From the NCBI GenBank assembly GCA_031550615.1, contig JAVBOL010000040.1, positions 1 through 33,589 of the forward strand: DNA of 33,589 nucleotides, read 5' to 3'. Every line of letters starts with the position of its first letter. The stretch's first letter is position 1. A program made the translations under genes and the position numbers. The notes beneath the pieces are model-generated. The model did not search any database. It was not told the DNA's origin and saw only the letters and a program-made list of their open reading frames with translations. The stretch comes from JAVBOW01 sp031550615 (GTDB lineage Bacteria > Bacteroidota > Bacteroidia > Bacteroidales > Rikenellaceae). Below, piece by piece: positions 32,717 through 33,589 of the stretch.

Positions 32717-32793
32717 AGAATGAAGCTCCTTTATAAATATGTCTAAACGTTACCCTGTTTCTTAAATCCAGTTTAGGGGTTAAATGTCTATAA

Positions 32794-33279
32794 TCAGAAC
32801 GGCAAATCGTCGGGGTCGTTGGCCGGAATGGACGGCGCGGCGGCGGGTGATGCGGCAGGAGCGGCAGGTGACGCCGGGGTCTGGTAACCGCCGCCGGCAG
32901 GAGCACCGTATTGGCCGGCGGGAGCGCCCTGGCCTTCGGCTGCGCCTTCGGGACGGCGGCCCAACAGTTTAAGTTCGTCGCCCACGATATCGATGCCGTA
33001 GCGTTTCGCCCCGGTCTGATCCTCCCACTCGCGGGAGCGCAGACGTCCCTCGATGTAGATCTGGCTGCCTTTGCGCACGAAACGGTCGGCCACATCGGCC
33101 AGGTTGCGCCACAGGGTGACGCTGTGCCACTCGGTATGGTCCTTGGCCTCCTGGGTCTGGCGGTTAAAGATGCGCTCGGTCGTGGCGAGCCTGATGCGCG
33201 CCACCTTTACGCCACCTTCGAGGGTGCGTATTTCGGGGTCAGCGCCTACGTTGCCTATAAGTATTACCTTGTTAACCAT
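32794..33279 (-). CDS. ssb: Single-stranded DNA-binding protein SSB
   Basis: SSB coats single-stranded DNA during replication and repair. The 161-residue protein has an N-terminal OB fold (VNKVILIGNVGADPEIRTL, VARIRLATTE, HTEWHSVTLWRNLADVA, GSQIYIEGRLRSREWEDQTG) and then a Gly/Pro/Ala-rich linker (about 110-155) that ends in the acidic tip DPDDLPF, which recruits partner proteins. It starts 4 nt after the stop of the purine nucleoside phosphorylase gene, so it seems to be expressed from that transcript. No strong terminator is seen in the 77 bp between it and the RNA candidate. Confidence 0.97.
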   Translation of the reverse strand: MVNKVILIGNVGADPEIRTLEGGVKVARIRLATTERIFNRQTQEAKDHTEWHSVTLWRNLADVADRFVRKGSQIYIEGRLRSREWEDQTGAKRYGIDIVGDELKLLGRRPEGAAEGQGAPAGQYGAPAGGGYQTPASPAAPAASPAAAPSIPANDPDDLPF

Positions 33280-33283
33280 GTCG

Positions 33284-33589
33284 TTATAATGTTTTAATCA
33301 TCTGTTCGAACAGGGCGGTCATTCGTTTTCCGGCTTTCGCGCCCTCGACCTGCACCTCCTCGTGTGTCGATTTCATGCCTTCCAGACCCATGTTGGTTAT
33401 CACCGACACGCCGAAGACCTCGATTCCCATGTGCCGCGCGGCGATCACCTCGGGCGTGGTGGACATGCCGACCGTATCGCCCCCGATGGCGCGGACATAG
33501 CCGTATTCCTTCTGCGTTTCGAAGGTCGGCCCCGTGCCTCCCACATAACACCCGGCCTGCAGGGCGATCCCCTCACGAGCCGCCACCTT
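33284..33589 (-). CDS. Purine nucleoside phosphorylase, C-terminal part (partial)
   Basis: The frame is open to the right edge of the window, so this is the last 101 codons of a gene that begins beyond it. The sequence REGIALQAGCYVGGTGPTFE, the following TQKEY, then GGDTVGMSTTPEVIAARHMG and FGVSVITNMG, matches class I trimeric purine nucleoside phosphorylase, which splits inosine, guanosine and their deoxy forms into base and (deoxy)ribose 1-phosphate. The GPxFET motif, substrate-binding Met-Ser-Thr and base-contacting Asn are all present. It ends TAA at 33284-33286. Confidence 0.95.
   Translation of the reverse strand, partial: KVAAREGIALQAGCYVGGTGPTFETQKEYGYVRAIGGDTVGMSTTPEVIAARHMGIEVFGVSVITNMGLEGMKSTHEEVQVEGAKAGKRMTALFEQMIKTL

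Overview
The window looks like chromosomal DNA of a GC-rich member of the Bacteroidales; a Rikenellaceae/Alistipes-like genome is my best guess, from gene content and base composition only. Evidence for the phylum: several intergenic gaps carry the Bacteroidetes -7 box TAnnTTTG with no Shine-Dalgarno sequence, SecA has an N-terminal insertion, IspG has an internal insertion, and there are GSCFA, DUF4861, DUF2851 and DUF3108 proteins. The left edge holds the 3' end of an IS3-family element. The right edge cuts through a purine nucleoside phosphorylase gene. I see no tRNA, rRNA, CRISPR array or prophage.

Layout. (1) 1-141: IS end, followed at once by the 3' end of a carbon-starvation transporter gene (cstA), which is divergent from folD. 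(2) 2600-4406, minus: a deoxyhypusine-synthase-like enzyme followed by a zinc-ribbon methyltransferase. (3) 4636-5653, plus: two unknown membrane-anchored proteins. (4) 8212-5709, minus: tight operon of a SIMPL-domain protein, MnmD-like tRNA methyltransferase, cytidine deaminase and pseudouridine synthase. (5) 14406-8280, minus: Crp/Fnr regulator, thiM, thiE, rlmD and a degenerate M23-like exported protein, all overlapping or nearly so; a larger relative with two such modules follows from its own promoter. (6) 21444-14560, minus: five nearly abutting genes, namely an alkaline-phosphatase-fold protein that has lost metal ligands, SufE, a SufT/MIP18-like protein, a DUF2851 protein and SecA. (7) 24000-21516, minus: DUF4861 protein, GSCFA protein and a zinc-ribbon membrane protein. 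(8) 24078-26893, plus: ispE, then a biotin-dependent carboxyltransferase and its biotin carrier. (9) ispG (minus) and recG (plus) diverge from a perfect 17-bp inverted repeat that contains both start codons. (10) 30604-32337, plus: a DUF3108 protein and a coiled-coil membrane protein. (11) About 450 bp without a protein gene, holding a strong candidate for a structured minus-strand RNA, then ssb and the partial phosphorylase.

Most genes are housekeeping: folate one-carbon metabolism, thiamine salvage, isoprenoid synthesis (ispE and ispG), Fe-S assembly (SufE, SufT-like; IspG and RlmD are Fe-S enzymes), Sec export, RNA modification and recombination. The most unusual material is the ispG-recG palindrome, the rod-like RNA candidate beside ssb, three pseudo-M23 modules in two neighbouring genes, a phosphatase homologue without its metal ligands, and two copies of an extragenic repeat placed just downstream of the deoxyhypusine-synthase-like gene and of secA.
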